A stretch of 64,000 nt of DNA from Rhodosorus marinus (lineage: Eukaryota > Rhodophyta > Stylonematophyceae > Stylonematales > Stylonemataceae). Positions 10,017 through 20,621 of this stretch are shown piece after piece. The stretch lies in NCBI GenBank assembly GCA_029953675.1, contig JAMWBK010000008.1:2017001-2081000 (forward strand), given 5' to 3'. The translations under genes and the position numbers were made by a program. The notes under the pieces were generated by a model. It was given only the letters and a program-made list of their open reading frames with translations, was not told where the DNA came from and ran no database searches. Within the stretch, counting starts at the first letter, position 1, and the number at the start of each line of letters is the position of its first letter.

Positions 10017-11912
10017 TCGTGAGGGTGTCCGGTGCTAGTTTTCGGTCGTTTTGCGTGGTAAGGGGGTTCTTCGGTGGGAAGCGCCTCTCTCTGCTTCCTT
10101 TCCCCCCGTTTTTTCGGGTTTGTGGTTGGTAGTCGGGCCATTCGCCTTCTGGTTGTTGGGTCGTGACGGGGAGTTTTCTCCTGTGGAGTTGGGTGGTGTG
10201 TGTTTTCGGCGGGGGAATTGGTGGTTAAAGTATCGTCACTAATTTCTCTCGTGATGGTAGGGGTTTCCCCGCGCCCTGCTCCCTCGGGAGCGGAACTCCC
10301 TGGCAACGAGGTGTCCTTGGGGGTTGGGCACCGGGTGTGTCTAGGTTCGGGCCCCTTCTCTACGCAGGTGGAGCTGCAAGGCGCCACCGGTATGGAGGTG
10401 CGCGCCCTCGTGACAGCCGTCACCAGCCTGATCACCGCCGCGGGGGAACAGGGCGTCCTACCCCAGCTGACCCAACGCCTTGGTTTGCTTGAATCCAGCC
10501 TCCTGGCGCGTGCTCAACAATCTGACACGGTGGCCACGGTGGCTACGCGGCCCCCAGGCAGTCAAAATCAGCGGGTCAGTCATTTTGCGACTGTCCCCGA
10601 ACAGTCGCGGGCTGCTAAGCCCACTGTTGGTGGTCCCTGTGCTGGCGCCTCTTCGGAGAGGGGTGCAGCTATCTCTACTCCTTCGCACGTCCCCTCAACG
10701 GGAGCGCACTTTCCTGTACTTGGCCAGCCCTCAGGTGGGGGACAGCTCCAGGCCAAGGCGGGGACACGTGGTGGCCCTAAGGGGGGCCCGTCGTACACCT
10801 CGGTTTTACGGAAGGGTACCACAGCCGCACGTCTGGGGGCAATACTAGGATTTTTGCCCTCTGGCAAGCAGCAGGGCGGACCTGATGCGACTACTTTGCA
10901 ATTCCTCTGGGTGCACAACGTTCGGCCCCAGACTACACTGGGCCAGGTCCCGTCCATGCGCGATTTCCGGAATACTTTTGCGGAGTCTTTGGGCGGTAGC
11001 CGCGACGACTTCATTTTCGCGAACTACGAGGGTCGAGATGTCCTTTTCGTAGTCACTGGACTTGCTACCTGAATTCGAGGTATTCTTGGACCGACCGGAG
11101 TTGGCCCGGTTTCAAATCGACCTGAGTCTCAACGAGTCTGATCTAGAGGATTTGCTTCGTAAGTCGCGTCGTGGACGCTGTCCTGGACAGCTGTCCTGGA
11201 CCCTCAGGGCTTCGAACCGAATTATTGCAGGTCTTGGGCAAGCTTGGCCGGAGCGCGCTGATCAAAATCCCGAACAAACTGTACCAGGGTACATCGGGTG
11301 CATCCGCCCCATGGGAACATCTCTGAAAGGCGCAACTTTTCTTGCTCACGAAGTCTGGCCATCAGCCGAGCCTATGGAAGCAAGCCGGAAGGTGGCTATG
11401 CCAGCGCCTTCGCCAGCGGGTCAGCTTTTATGGCGCCCTTGCAAGTGGGGGTGGGATTTTCGGGGGGTTGAGAATTGATCACCCATGGAATCAAGCTGGA
11501 GCGTGCCTGTAGGCCAGACTGGGGAGTTTTGGTGGTTGATTTTCGAAACGTATTCAACAGCGTCTCGCAGACGCATGCATTGGAGGTGATCCGACGGGTT
11601 TTCCCAGAGGCGTGGCCCTTCCTCTCTTCTCTTTACGGAAGGGGGAGCCTCCCCTACTAGACCAGGGAGGGCACTGTTTTCCAAGCACATACTGGAGTTC
11701 AACAATGCGATCCTTGTGGGCCTCTACTTCATGCCTGTGCCTTACAGCTCGTCCTCCTGCGTCTCCCGACTGAAGTGCCGGCGCTTCGGATCTACGCCTA
11801 TCACGACGACGTGATCTTGCTGGGCGCCCCTGAAACCCTGGCTCGGGAGTTGACCCAGATCGAAGGGATTGCACGTGGAGTAGGTCTCACGGCGGAACCC
11901 GAAAAGTGTCGT
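10017..11912 (+). mobile_element. RLE-1 copy with 5' end and internal deletion
   Basis: The copy starts with the 5' terminus of the second RLE-1 subfamily (TCGTGAGGGTGTCCGGTGCT, also at 22566). ORF1 begins at ATG 10254 and runs to about 11060. There it jumps directly into ORF2 (LPEFEVFLDRPELARFQID), losing the ORF1 C terminus, the inter-ORF hairpins and the ORF2 N terminus. ORF2 is then frameshifted, reaches the YHDD box near 11800 and breaks off at about 11912 in unrelated sequence. Loss of the 3' end is unusual for target-primed insertion and implies later deletion or recombination. Confidence 0.8.
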
Positions 11913-12558
11913 TTTGAGGGGTTACGTTAGTCAGTCGTTCGAGACGAGACAGACAGCTAGAACTTGCTCCGAAACATGAAGTTCGACGAAGTATCATGAG
12001 CTACCATGGGCGTCAGGTGTCAACAAAGTCATCTTCCAGCTGTCGTGGTGGATCTGTCGATCAATTCCTGATCTCAATCGATAAGTTGGAAGGTCATCTA
12101 GCACCTGTTGCGGTGAACGTGCCAATCACTTATTGATCCCAATCGATCAGTTTTTTAACTGTCGCCGGTTGGTGAGCACTGTTTCCCAGCATGCTGACTC
12201 CACTAGGTACAAGACTGTGGGCGAAAACACTGCTATCAACATCCAAGGGAAACTCCCTACTACTCCTTGGGCTTCTTGACATGTGGTCCTCTAACCTGAC
12301 CAAAATTGGGTCTACTAGGCGCTTACCTTTCTGGTTAAATTTGGTACCTTAAAGGGAAAGATCTCTAGTTCCGGGGGAACATGTACTTCAAATTCCGAAA
12401 GAGGTCACCAAACAACATCTGATGTCTAAAGCATACTAATTATGTCCCAAGTTCCATGTATGGGTTCCTGCGCTGTCAGGTTGTCATGAAAAGCGAGAAC
12501 ATAACCTATTTCGGAAAAACTGTGTGCAGAGTTGGGCTCAGTTTGTTAAACGATTCAC
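11913..12558. other. Unassigned region
   Basis: No open frame, repeat or element signature that I can support. Confidence 0.5.
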
Positions 12559-12559
12559 T

Positions 12560-12800
12560 CACCAGCGAGAATGGGTTTAGTCGGAGACGATACAACCCGC
12601 AACGGTAGAAAAAGACTAGGAGCGGTGAAGGCCGCCCGCTTCCAAGATCTGAATGATGAATTGTTTAATGGGAGGCTGGAAGCAAAAATGCTTAGGGTAA
12701 AAATGGACTTAACCCGGGGAACATCGCGTGCCTCCAACAAACACCCACCCTCCAACATCAAAGGCGGGTTCATACCCCGCAGCGGGAAGCTATGGCGGGT
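12560..12800 (-). mobile_element. Decayed RLE-2-like 3' ends
   Basis: On the minus strand, two successive tail-like signatures appear (AAACAATTCATCATTC near 12650-12670 and CCGACTAAACCCATTC near 12570-12585). Each is next to a weak match to the MNAALMLEA C terminus. They are strongly diverged, so this is a tentative call. Confidence 0.4.
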
Positions 12801-13189
12801 ATCCAAACAGGGAAGACGATCAGAGCCTCCGCGGAACAGCTCCCGAGGCCACTCATGCCATGCATATCTTTAGCAGACCCCCAGCTCAGAGCACCGAACA
12901 GAATTTGGGTCCTGACCGTGACAGTAGGATTTACCTCCATCATTTTCGCCAAAACCACTGCAGAGTGGTGTTGTGTTTCTTCCCCATTCTCACGCTCTGA
13001 ATACACGGACGGAAAAAGAAAGACCAACCTTCTAACAGAACTTTACGTCACAGCTTTTCTACTCCTCGTAGGACTCCCCCTGTGCGGGTTTTCGGGGTTT
13101 CCCAACCTTGACCAAAGTCCCGTCAGCCAAACTTCGATGGTTTCTTTATTGTTTCCCTGACCATTGGGGTCGATATCTCGCACTTAAGT

Positions 13190-13480
13190 GGACTTTACTG
13201 GACTTTACTAGCATAGCCTGAAGCGCTACGCAAGGCGTGAAGATGAACTAATAACTAGGGGGGGACGTATGCAACCCCAGGCGCCGATGGCGCGCCTCGG
13301 AAAGCACGTCGCTGGAATATCGCCAAAGGGAGACACTTAAACGCCTCAAGAGCGCCAAATATTCAGTAGGATGCTCAGCAAAACATTTCCGCAACCACTC
13401 TAAACCCGACTTATCGACGTGACCAAAGCTTTCCACAATGAATGGCTGGAACCGGTGAGAGCGACCCTCAGGGGAAAAGT
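13190..13480 (-). mobile_element. RLE-1 3'-end fragment nested in the solo LTR
   Basis: An inverted RLE-1 3' terminus with about two tail units at 13190-13210, the hairpin, and the last ~70 codons of ORF2. It is truncated near 13478. A 15 bp piece of the same terminus (TACTAGCATAGCCTG) reappears at 14001, next to where the LTR resumes. Confidence 0.8.
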
Positions 13481-13587
13481 CGCTTGCGCGACGAAAAAAA
13501 TTCTTGATGCGCGAGTGTTGGTAGCTAAGCCCGGTCTCCTTTAGTAAAACCCCAGACTAACGTAACCCCAGGGCATAAACTGCTTAG

Positions 13588-13960
13588 TCGTTATCTCCCG
13601 GCTGCGGGGGAGCGCCGGGGATCTGCCGCCGCCAGCATGAGACGCCGCAAAGAGATCAAATACGCGGGGGCTTTGTCTTCCCCTGGTGTTCGTGCTTCGG
13701 CACTAGCACATCGCTTGGTACCCCTGATCATTGAGTGCTTTGGGTTCATGGACTCTGTTGGTTCTCGCTGGCTTCGGGAGTTGTTCCGCGAACGCCCTGA
13801 CCGGCTTCAATCGTTGTTTACCCGCTTAAGTTTCCTGCTGTGGCGCATGAATGCCGCTTTGATGTTGGAGGCGCGAGTACTTCGCCGCGCTTAGTCTTTT
13901 TTTCCCCTCGGGGTTTTTTTTCAGCCTCCGATTAAACCATTCATTCATTCATAGTAAAAA
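13588..13960 (+). mobile_element. RLE-2 C-terminal fragment nested in the solo LTR
   Basis: An open frame of 85 codons from 13637 (RRRKEIKYAG to LEARVLRRA, stop 13892-13894) is followed by the standard 3' UTR and an ATTCATTCATTC tail. The 5' truncation lies inside the endonuclease domain. Confidence 0.85.
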
Positions 13961-14208
13961 GCGAAAAGAGAGTTCGTACAAGACAGAGCTACCTCGCGAT
14001 TACTAGCATAGCCTGTGTAGCCTACTATACTGTGGTGATAGTCGCTGCCTTGTACCGTTCAAACTATTTCAAACGTTTGAACCTCTATAAGGTTTTTCTA
14101 CCGTATACCGTTCGCACATCGATCCTACCGTATGCATGACGATGTGCGAATCACCCTTCTACATGGTGAGAGCGTATGGTCACCACTGACCGCGTGACCG
14201 TTCCAACA

Positions 14209-14820
14209 GAACCAAAACTGTTTTGTTTTGATAGCGATTTTCGGCGCAGCATTTGTTTTCTTGCGAGGGTTAGTCTGTTAGTCACACGATTACACGCGTT
14301 CGTTTTGGCTTGTTTATGCCGCGCAGACCCGGCTGGGTTACATTTGCTCACATAAAGCACGGCTGGACCGGGCGGGTAGTGGGTTTGGAAAGTTGCTAAT
14401 CTCAGATGAGATGAATGTGGTCATCAAAAAGGGAAACAGCACGTGATCCCAAAGCGCTTTGGAAAATTGCACATCCCGTGCTGTCAGGTGGTACACGATT
14501 TTTTACTATCTTTTCCACTTGAATTAGTAGAATGTGTTGCGCGCTCATAGCTTCCACTCGGAATCCATCTTTACTTCAAACTAACCCAAACTACCAAGCC
14601 TGCTAGCCAGAGCTTTATAGCTGTTTGGCTGCTACTTGTGGAAGGACATTCAACAGGTACAATCAAGGAAATCACTACTTGTTACCACGGTTCTTGACCT
14701 GGCCAACCGTTCGAGGCACTTTTCTCGACTTGGTGGACCTATCACAGCTCCTTTTGTTTCCTTCAGATCGTTCGCGGCCTCTTTTGGTCCCATCTAGGGC
14801 TGTTGTGCCACTTTTCCTAC
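14209..14820. other. Unassigned region
   Basis: No supported gene or repeat. Confidence 0.45.
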
Positions 14821-15930
14821 TCACGACTCCTTCTGACCGTTCTCCCCTTCCAACATCTTGGAGTGGGTGAAACTTCCCACTTTGCGGCCTCGCAACAAAT
14901 GAATCAATTGTTCAAACGGAGGATAAAAAAACAAGGATTGAAGACGGTCCGGGCGTTCGCGGAAGATATCTCGAAGCCAACGAGACCCCATGGAGTCCAC
15001 AAACTCAAAGGATTCGATGGCCAAAGGCACCAGGCCCTGAGCGAGAGCCGAAGCCCGAACTCCAGGTGTAGACAAAGACGCGTATTTCACCTCTTTGTCT
15101 ACAACTGTTTTCGGCGACGCATACTGGCAGCAGCAAATCCACGGCGCTCGCCAGCTGTCCGTAGATAACGGCTGGCCTGACGATTAGGCACGGCAAGATC
15201 AACATGGGTCGCACCTCGGCTATCGTCGCAGCTTACGAGGTCGGCAACTCGAGGCCAAGCATTTTGGGATTCTGCAACCGGTAAAGGTTTCTCGCGTTCA
15301 ATTTCAAGACCGGCTTGGAGCACGATAAGCCGAAGTTCCCGATATAGCGGGTTTAGAATTCGCATGTGGCGGCGGGTTCGAGCACCTTTTACCGGTGAGC
15401 AACTGGTCAGAAGATGAGCGCCGAACGTCCGCGGTGTCTTCAGTCAGTGAGCATAGAGGACACGACGAATCCATCTCATACGGCCAGCGGGGTTGGTGGA
15501 GTTCGAGATATAAGCGCTGAGCAGTACGGACTTCGAGATCCGTGAGAGTAAGAGGCGGGAAGGCTGAAACCCTCGTTAGCAATTAGAGTTGGTACATCCC
15601 CCAGGAGTACGTCGGCGGGCGCAATCTCTGGAAGATGAGACCATCAGCGCGAGAAGTCGGCCATATGCCCACGGTGCAAGGGGTGCTTTGCAACGCATCG
15701 ATGCGTGCGATGACACGGTTCGCAGAGCCCAGGCCATCAGGAGAAGTATCACGAGGGACATCTGGTTCCTGCTCCACGACAGGATCAGTAGAATGTGCGC
15801 TTCGCTTTTTTCCAATCGAAACTCGGTCAGCTGTTGCAGCTGACTAACCCAACCATGAGGCGGAGAGTTCCCCACGAGCTTGAACACATTGGACAAAGGA
15901 GGTCTGCCTTTGCATCTGAAGGTCACTGAA
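14821..15930 (-). pseudogene. RLE-2 fragment, frameshifted and internally deleted
   Basis: Read on the minus strand, from about 15930 downward it passes a thumb-like part, the segment LHQPRWPYEMDSSCPLCSLT with the CCHC finger, the endonuclease (VADLVSCDDSR, HVDLAVPN) and the C-terminal domain to RERPDRLQSL. It is then fused directly to a tail-like sequence near 14900. At least three frame changes are present. This is the longest RLE-2 copy in the window. Confidence 0.75.
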
Positions 15931-16017
15931 AAGCCCCAGACTACACAATATCACCGCAGCGAAAAAAGGGTCTCGCTCGCTTAGGAAGGTATTCCGCGAC
16001 ACCCGGACCACAAGACG

Positions 16018-16265
16018 GTCCGTCTTCAACCTTTTGTTTACTCGATTGAGTTTCTTGCTGTGGCGAATGAACGCTGCGTTGATCTTGGAGGCGCATGACC
16101 TTCTTGGCGCTTAGTCTTTCTTCCCCTTGTAAGCTTGTTTTTCTTTCAGTCTCCGACTAAACAATTCATTCGATATTGGAGGACTGCGACCTTCCTGTCG
16201 CCAAGACTCTTTTCCTGCCAAGGTTTTTTTCTTTTACGTCGCATCAAACAAATCATTCAAAAAAC
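16018..16265 (+). mobile_element. Two consecutive RLE-2 3' ends
   Basis: The first (16018-16180) has the FLLWRMNAALILEA-like C terminus, the stop and the TTTCAGTCTCCGACTAAAC 3' UTR. The second (about 16183-16262) repeats a more diverged form of the same terminus ending in CATTCAAAA. Confidence 0.7.
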
Positions 16266-16369
16266 AAAGGCAGAAAAGCCAGTAAAAAAAACAGGTGAAC
16301 CTACTAGCCATAGCCTGAAGAGACGACACGGATGAAAAGAAGAACAGGTTAACTGGAGGTCTGGGTTAC

Positions 16370-17860
16370 CTTCACGGACGAAGTGTCACGCTCCACGAAG
16401 ATATACCCAATAGCGAAAAAGAGCGATGTATCGAAGGTGTTCGATGAATACCTAGCATACTTCGAACGCATCTCGGGAAAACGGGTCATCACCGTCCGCT
16501 CAGACGGAGGCGGTGAATACCTAGGGCTGTCAGAGAAACTTAAGAAGCTAGGGATTACCCTAGACATTACACCACCGTATAGTTTGGAAACGAACGGTAT
16601 AGCGGACGAACCAACCGGAGCATACTGATGCTCATTGGGGTATTTCTGTACCAGTCTGGCATAGCGAAAAGCTCCTGGGCAGAAACCCTATAAAATGACG
16701 GAAAGGATCTTGAACGGAAGACCACGCCGCGGCAGCAACAAAAGCCCGTGGGAAATCCTCAGCGGCAACAAAGACGACTTTCGAAACATGTACCCGTTCA
16801 GCTGCCTAGCAATCGTCAACGTACCAAAAGAAGATGCTGCCATCAGACGCGATAAACTCGACGTACCAACAGTCCGAGGGATCATTCTCCGATGTGAGCG
16901 GAGCGGCAGGCACCTTACCCAACTCGTTGACGGTTGTAAACGATGGACAAAGGACATTGTCGTGCAAGAAGAAACCTTCCCTTTGAGACACCGACCATCC
17001 TCGCCTACCCCTGAAACCGAAGAAGCCATTCAATATGCCAAGTCGCGGGAGTACCTGAATCCAAAGACTACAGACCCCGACCCGAGTTCCGATGACGACC
17101 TCGAAGTACCAGTCGAACAGACCAAAGTCAATGAAGTTTCGACTCTACCTAGGCAAATCCGATCAGGGGCTACAGACAACCACAAATTGAGCTGTTTGAC
17201 AACAATCCCTGAACCCGACACAATAGAGGAGGCCCTAGCTGGACCTCACGCGAAGTATTGCGAAGAAGCTATTGCGGACGAGCTAGAAAGTTTGAGCAAG
17301 TTTCAGACCTGGACGCTCGTTGAGAGACCCAAGGACAAGCAGGTTCTTGGGAGCAAATTTGTATTTAAGCTTAAACGGAATCAGGACGGGGAACCGGCAC
17401 GTCTGGTTGCCAGAGGTTTCCAACAGACGGACTTACAGATGTGTACTCCCCGACGGTCAGTTTTGACAGCATCAGAGTAATATTATCGTTTGCAGCGCAA
17501 CGAAACTACGACGTACAACAAATGGATGTATCGACGGCATACCTCAGCGGCAAACTCGACGAAGAGATATACATGGAGAGACCTCCGAGAACCCAAACCA
17601 CGGATAAGGTGCGCAAACTAAACCAGGGTCTCTAGGTTCAAAACAATCAGGAAAGATTTGGTATGAAAAGCTGAGGACGGATCTACAACACAAGGGTTTC
17701 AACGCAACCACCGCAGACTCCTATGTATTTGTGAAAGATCATGTCTACCTACTTGTGTATGTAGACGATTTTCTCATCGTAGGAAGTACAGGGAGTGTGC
17801 AACAAGCCAAAGTACGACTACGTGAGATGCACGAAGTCAAAGATCTAGTAAAGCCCAGTT
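16370..17860 (+). pseudogene. Ty1/copia pol relic: integrase and reverse transcriptase
   Basis: Old copia polyprotein in several frames. At 16383-16620 lies the integrase core, with SDGGGEYLG and LETNGIADEP where NGxAE is expected. At 16695-17455 lie the integrase C terminus and RT entry (EALAGPHAKYCEEAIADELESL, FVFKLKRNQDG, ARLVARGFQQ). At 17441-17635 is the RT palm (DVQQMDVSTAYLSGKLDEEIYMERP reading). At about 17655-17850 is the box YVDDFLIVG. Frameshifts and stops separate the segments, so it is inactive. The integrase differs strongly from the copia element at 62247, so it is a separate lineage. Confidence 0.85.
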
Positions 17861-17865
17861 AAACA

Positions 17866-17937
17866 TAAGTTTAGGATGTACTTGAGACGAGTGTGGCGCC
17901 TTGTGCGGAGATCTCGCAACAGTCCGCATGAACCATC
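17866..17937 (-). mobile_element. RLE-1 endonuclease micro-fragment inside the copia relic
   Basis: About 70 bp match the minus strand of RLE-1 ORF2 at the RRHTRLKYILSE segment. A short tail-like CTAGTAAAGCCCAGT precedes it at 17845. The copia reading resumes on the far side with its RNase H C terminus. Confidence 0.65.
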
Positions 17938-18400
17938 AGCAAAAAGCGGGCGATAATCGCGACTTCATCCAGTGAAGCAGAGTATGTAGCGATGACGCAC
18001 GGACTTCAAAGGATGCAGTGGCTAAAGAACTTACCTTTGAAGTTCGTGCGTCATCGCAACATATTCTGCTTCACTGGATGAGGTCGCGATTATCGTCTGC
18101 TTTTTGCTGATACGTGCAATGGGATTGCCGTGCAGATATATTATCGCTCCGGTAACCGACTTTCGGTCCTTTGGTGATGCCAACGAGGCATCCACAAACA
18201 GCACTATCTCCTCCTGTTCTTGACAAGCTGAGAAAACAATAATAATCGCCCTGTATTGATATACGAAGCAGAATATGTAGCGATGACGCACGGACTTCAA
18301 AGGATACAGTGGCTTAGGAAGTTACTTACAGAGCTCGGCGTATCGAAGTTGCCAGCCAAGGCGTCTATCAATATGGGGCGATTGTTTTCGCTACGGTGTA
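17938..18400. repeat. Copia RNase H pieces arranged as an inverted repeat
   Basis: The copia RNase H end (ATSSSEAEYVAMTHGLQR) occurs on the plus strand at 17938-18028, on the minus strand at 18031-18258 with the catalytic-type FVDASLASPKDRKSVTG, and again on the plus strand at 18262-18345. The first two are near-perfect inverted copies of about 80 bp around a point near 18030, so the region can fold back on itself. Confidence 0.75.
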
Positions 18401-18420
18401 CCCTCCCCATGTCACTGTGA

Positions 18421-18550
18421 GCCAATGGTTTTAATCGGAGACTGTGAAAAAAAAAAACAACCCTTGGGGGTGCAAAAACAAAGTGGTAGCGAAGATCATC
18501 CCACATTGTCACTGCTGGCGTATGAACGCTGCGTTGTTATTGGTCTCAAC
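18421..18550. mobile_element. RLE-2-like tail (minus) and C-terminal snippet (plus)
   Basis: 18421-18490 reads on the minus strand as a diverged RLE-2 3' UTR. At 18515-18540 a plus-strand piece matches the WRMNAAL codons of RLE-2. Both are very short. Confidence 0.4.
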
Positions 18551-18589
18551 TATTTGCGTTGTGTAGCCTTCCTTTTATCTCTAGTACCT

Positions 18590-19290
18590 CTACCCCTTGG
18601 GCACATTACTATCTCTCTCACTTGTTTATTAACTTCTACCTTTTGCCTTCTTATATTTCCACTCTAGCCTAGCCTGCTTTATACTCTTAGTCTAGGTCCA
18701 GCAAGTACCTTTTCTAGACTCAGCACGAGCTTGCTAGCTACTAGTAATCCATAATTAAGTAGAATATGGTGGTTTCCGCCCTATGTAAATTCGTATAATT
18801 AATATTTATAGAGCTGTTTTCCTCGCTCACTCTAAGTTATCATCGACCCCTACCCGGTCTGGCCTGACGTCTCCATGGCTAACTCCACAACTAGTCTCTG
18901 GCTTTCAGGTAGACTTAAAACAACGGGAACACTCTGTTAATGATTGAATGAATGGTTTAATCGGAGGCTGAAAAAAAAACCCCGAGGGGAAAAAAAGACT
19001 AAGCGCGGCGAAGTAAAATGATTGAATGAATGAATGGTTTAAAACCCCCACGCCCTTACCAACACCACCCCTTGGACATGTTCCTATTATTCTCACTTGT
19101 CTATATTATCACTTCTGGCTTCTCATATTCTACTCTAGCGTAGCCTATTTATACTCTTGGTCTAGGCCACCGCAAGTACCTTTTCTAGACTCGGGACTGG
19201 CTTGTTAGCCACTCACAATCCATAAATAAGTAGAATATGGTGGTGTCCGCTCCATGCTGATTCATATAATCAATATTTGGGAGAAAGGTT
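18590..19290 (+). repeat. Pair of ~220 bp direct repeats
   Basis: 18590-18820 and 19065-19290 share an unclassified sequence, clearly alike but diverged. Shared landmarks in order are CCCCTTGG, TATACTCTT, AAGTACCTTTTCTAGACTC and TAGAATATGGTGGT. They are separated by an inverted RLE-2 tail. A TATACTC box in both could fit LTRs, but no internal region or TG/CA ends support that. Confidence 0.55.
18930..19045 (-). mobile_element. RLE-2 3'-terminal fragment
   Basis: Only the last few codons and the 3' UTR are present. It is bounded on both sides by ATGATTGAATGAATG-type sequence, which could be a target duplication or extra tail units. Confidence 0.7.
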
Positions 19291-19428
19291 CTAATACTTT
19301 TTTTTGGGGGGGGAGGGAGGTGCTTCGGTGCCCCCCTCGTATGTATACTTCTAAATATGTTTTTACGAGCTCCTATGGGCTTTGGTTCAATGAGGACTTA
19401 ACTGGCGAAGATCTTGAGACGGCATCCA

Positions 19429-20071
19429 ATGGGCTGGGGTAAAAGTTGCAGAGAGAGGTGGACAAAAGAAACTGTGTTTGGTTTGGGTAACAATTTTGGA
19501 ATGTCAGTTTTATCAAAAGATGCTAGTGAGGTTTGTGTTGATGCTGCCGATGCATCTGCTCGGAGCATTGGGGGATTGGACGAGTACGCCACCGTGCAGC
19601 GGGATCAGTTTCCACGACACTGGGTTTGCCACGACACTTGCACTGTAAACGACTCGAGTGGGCCGGTGATGCTGCAGTTCAACAAGGAATGTGACGACCC
19701 GTACTGGGATGACATTGGTCTAGGTCTCCCCAAGCTGAGAAAATCTGCACCCCGTACTACGATGAATTATGCCCAGCTGTCCACACATTTCCAAACTGCG
19801 CTGGCGAGCAGTACGCAACCAATGCTACGAGGGGCCCAGCAATTTGACAGAGGACTACAGCATGCACTGCTGCGACATTGACGGACAGCTTCGCTGTTCG
19901 CTTTGCACAATGCCGAATAACTGGAATGAGGACTGGAAAACTGAACTTGAGCGCCAGCTCCTCGATGGTGCCGTTTTCAGCTTTGAGGGCGACTATTTGT
20001 GCGGAGATATTCCCTACGAAGGAGAGTGCGTTACCTGGGATGTGGATGTAACTTCAAAATGTGAGTCGTGA
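19429..20071 (+). pseudogene. Cysteine-rich gene relic
   Basis: Three overlapping frames together look like one cysteine-rich protein: VCHDTCTVNDSSG to ECDDPYWDDIG (to ~19718), then EKICTPYYDELCPAVHTFPNC (19737-19810), then NQCYEGPSNLTEDYSMHCC to DYLCGDIPYEGECVTWD (19815-20071). Moving between them needs two frame shifts. A GTGAGT at 20060 could be a donor site, so part of this could be unrecognised intron structure. No signal peptide is visible and I do not recognise the family. It is probably a decayed secreted-protein gene. Confidence 0.4.
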
Positions 20072-20082
20072 GCACTCACTCA

Positions 20083-20455
20083 AAACCCCGAATGCAGGGG
20101 TTGGTTCTACAACGAGAAATAGTCTGGGTGGGCGGCATCCCCATAAGGGGGTACGGAGCCGACCAACCCAATCAACGTGGTTGTTGATTGACTTCTGGAC
20201 CTAGGTGCCTCCAGTACTTGCCCTTTAAGGGCATAATTAGGTTTGCCCTAAGAAAGAGCTTCTACCGGGCAATGCAGCAAGTACTTGGTACAAAGTTCGA
20301 AAAGAGGCACGGTGACAATCCGTAGGTGGAAGCAAAAAGAAACCTTAGACTAGCCTAAACCCAAACAACAGATTATAGAAAAAGTGATTGCTCTGTCAAC
20401 CAAAAAGGGGGCAAGGTTTTCCCTCAAAAATAAACACAGACTATCCGAGCTGGAT
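20083..20455. other. Unassigned region
   Basis: No gene or repeat that I can support. Confidence 0.4.
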
Positions 20456-20590
20456 GGGTTTTTACTGGCCTAAAGCGAAACGTGGAAAGGAATTAAGACC
20501 TAGGAGGGAAGCATGCCCCAAAAGCAAACCTATGTCGATTTGGCAAGCGCGCTGTTGAATATCACCAAAACACGACACCGATACTTCCAG
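20456..20590 (-). mobile_element. Strongly decayed RLE-1 3' end
   Basis: The order of landmarks matches an inverted RLE-1 terminus (GGTTTTTACTGGCCT tail remnant, GCGAAACGTGGAAAGGAATTAAGA, GGAGGGAAGCATGC, GCAAGCGCGCTG), with substitutions throughout. It is one of the oldest copies in the window. Confidence 0.55.
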
Positions 20591-20621
20591 CTAGCTGGAA
20601 GCGAAAAGGATGATTACTATT

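Larger units (their letters stand above)
13081..14208 (-). mobile_element. Solo copia-type LTR split by nested insertions
   Basis: The two outer parts, 13081-13189 and 14017-14208, join to about 301 bp. Read on the minus strand they match the whole 300 bp LTR at 61820-62119, including the TGTTGGAACGGTCACGCG start and the CCAACCTTGACC region near the end. The ~827 bp between them is a nest of RLE-1 and RLE-2 fragments. I see no matching 5 bp target duplication. Neighbouring sequence does not look like copia internal sequence, so a solo LTR is the simplest reading. Confidence 0.7.
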
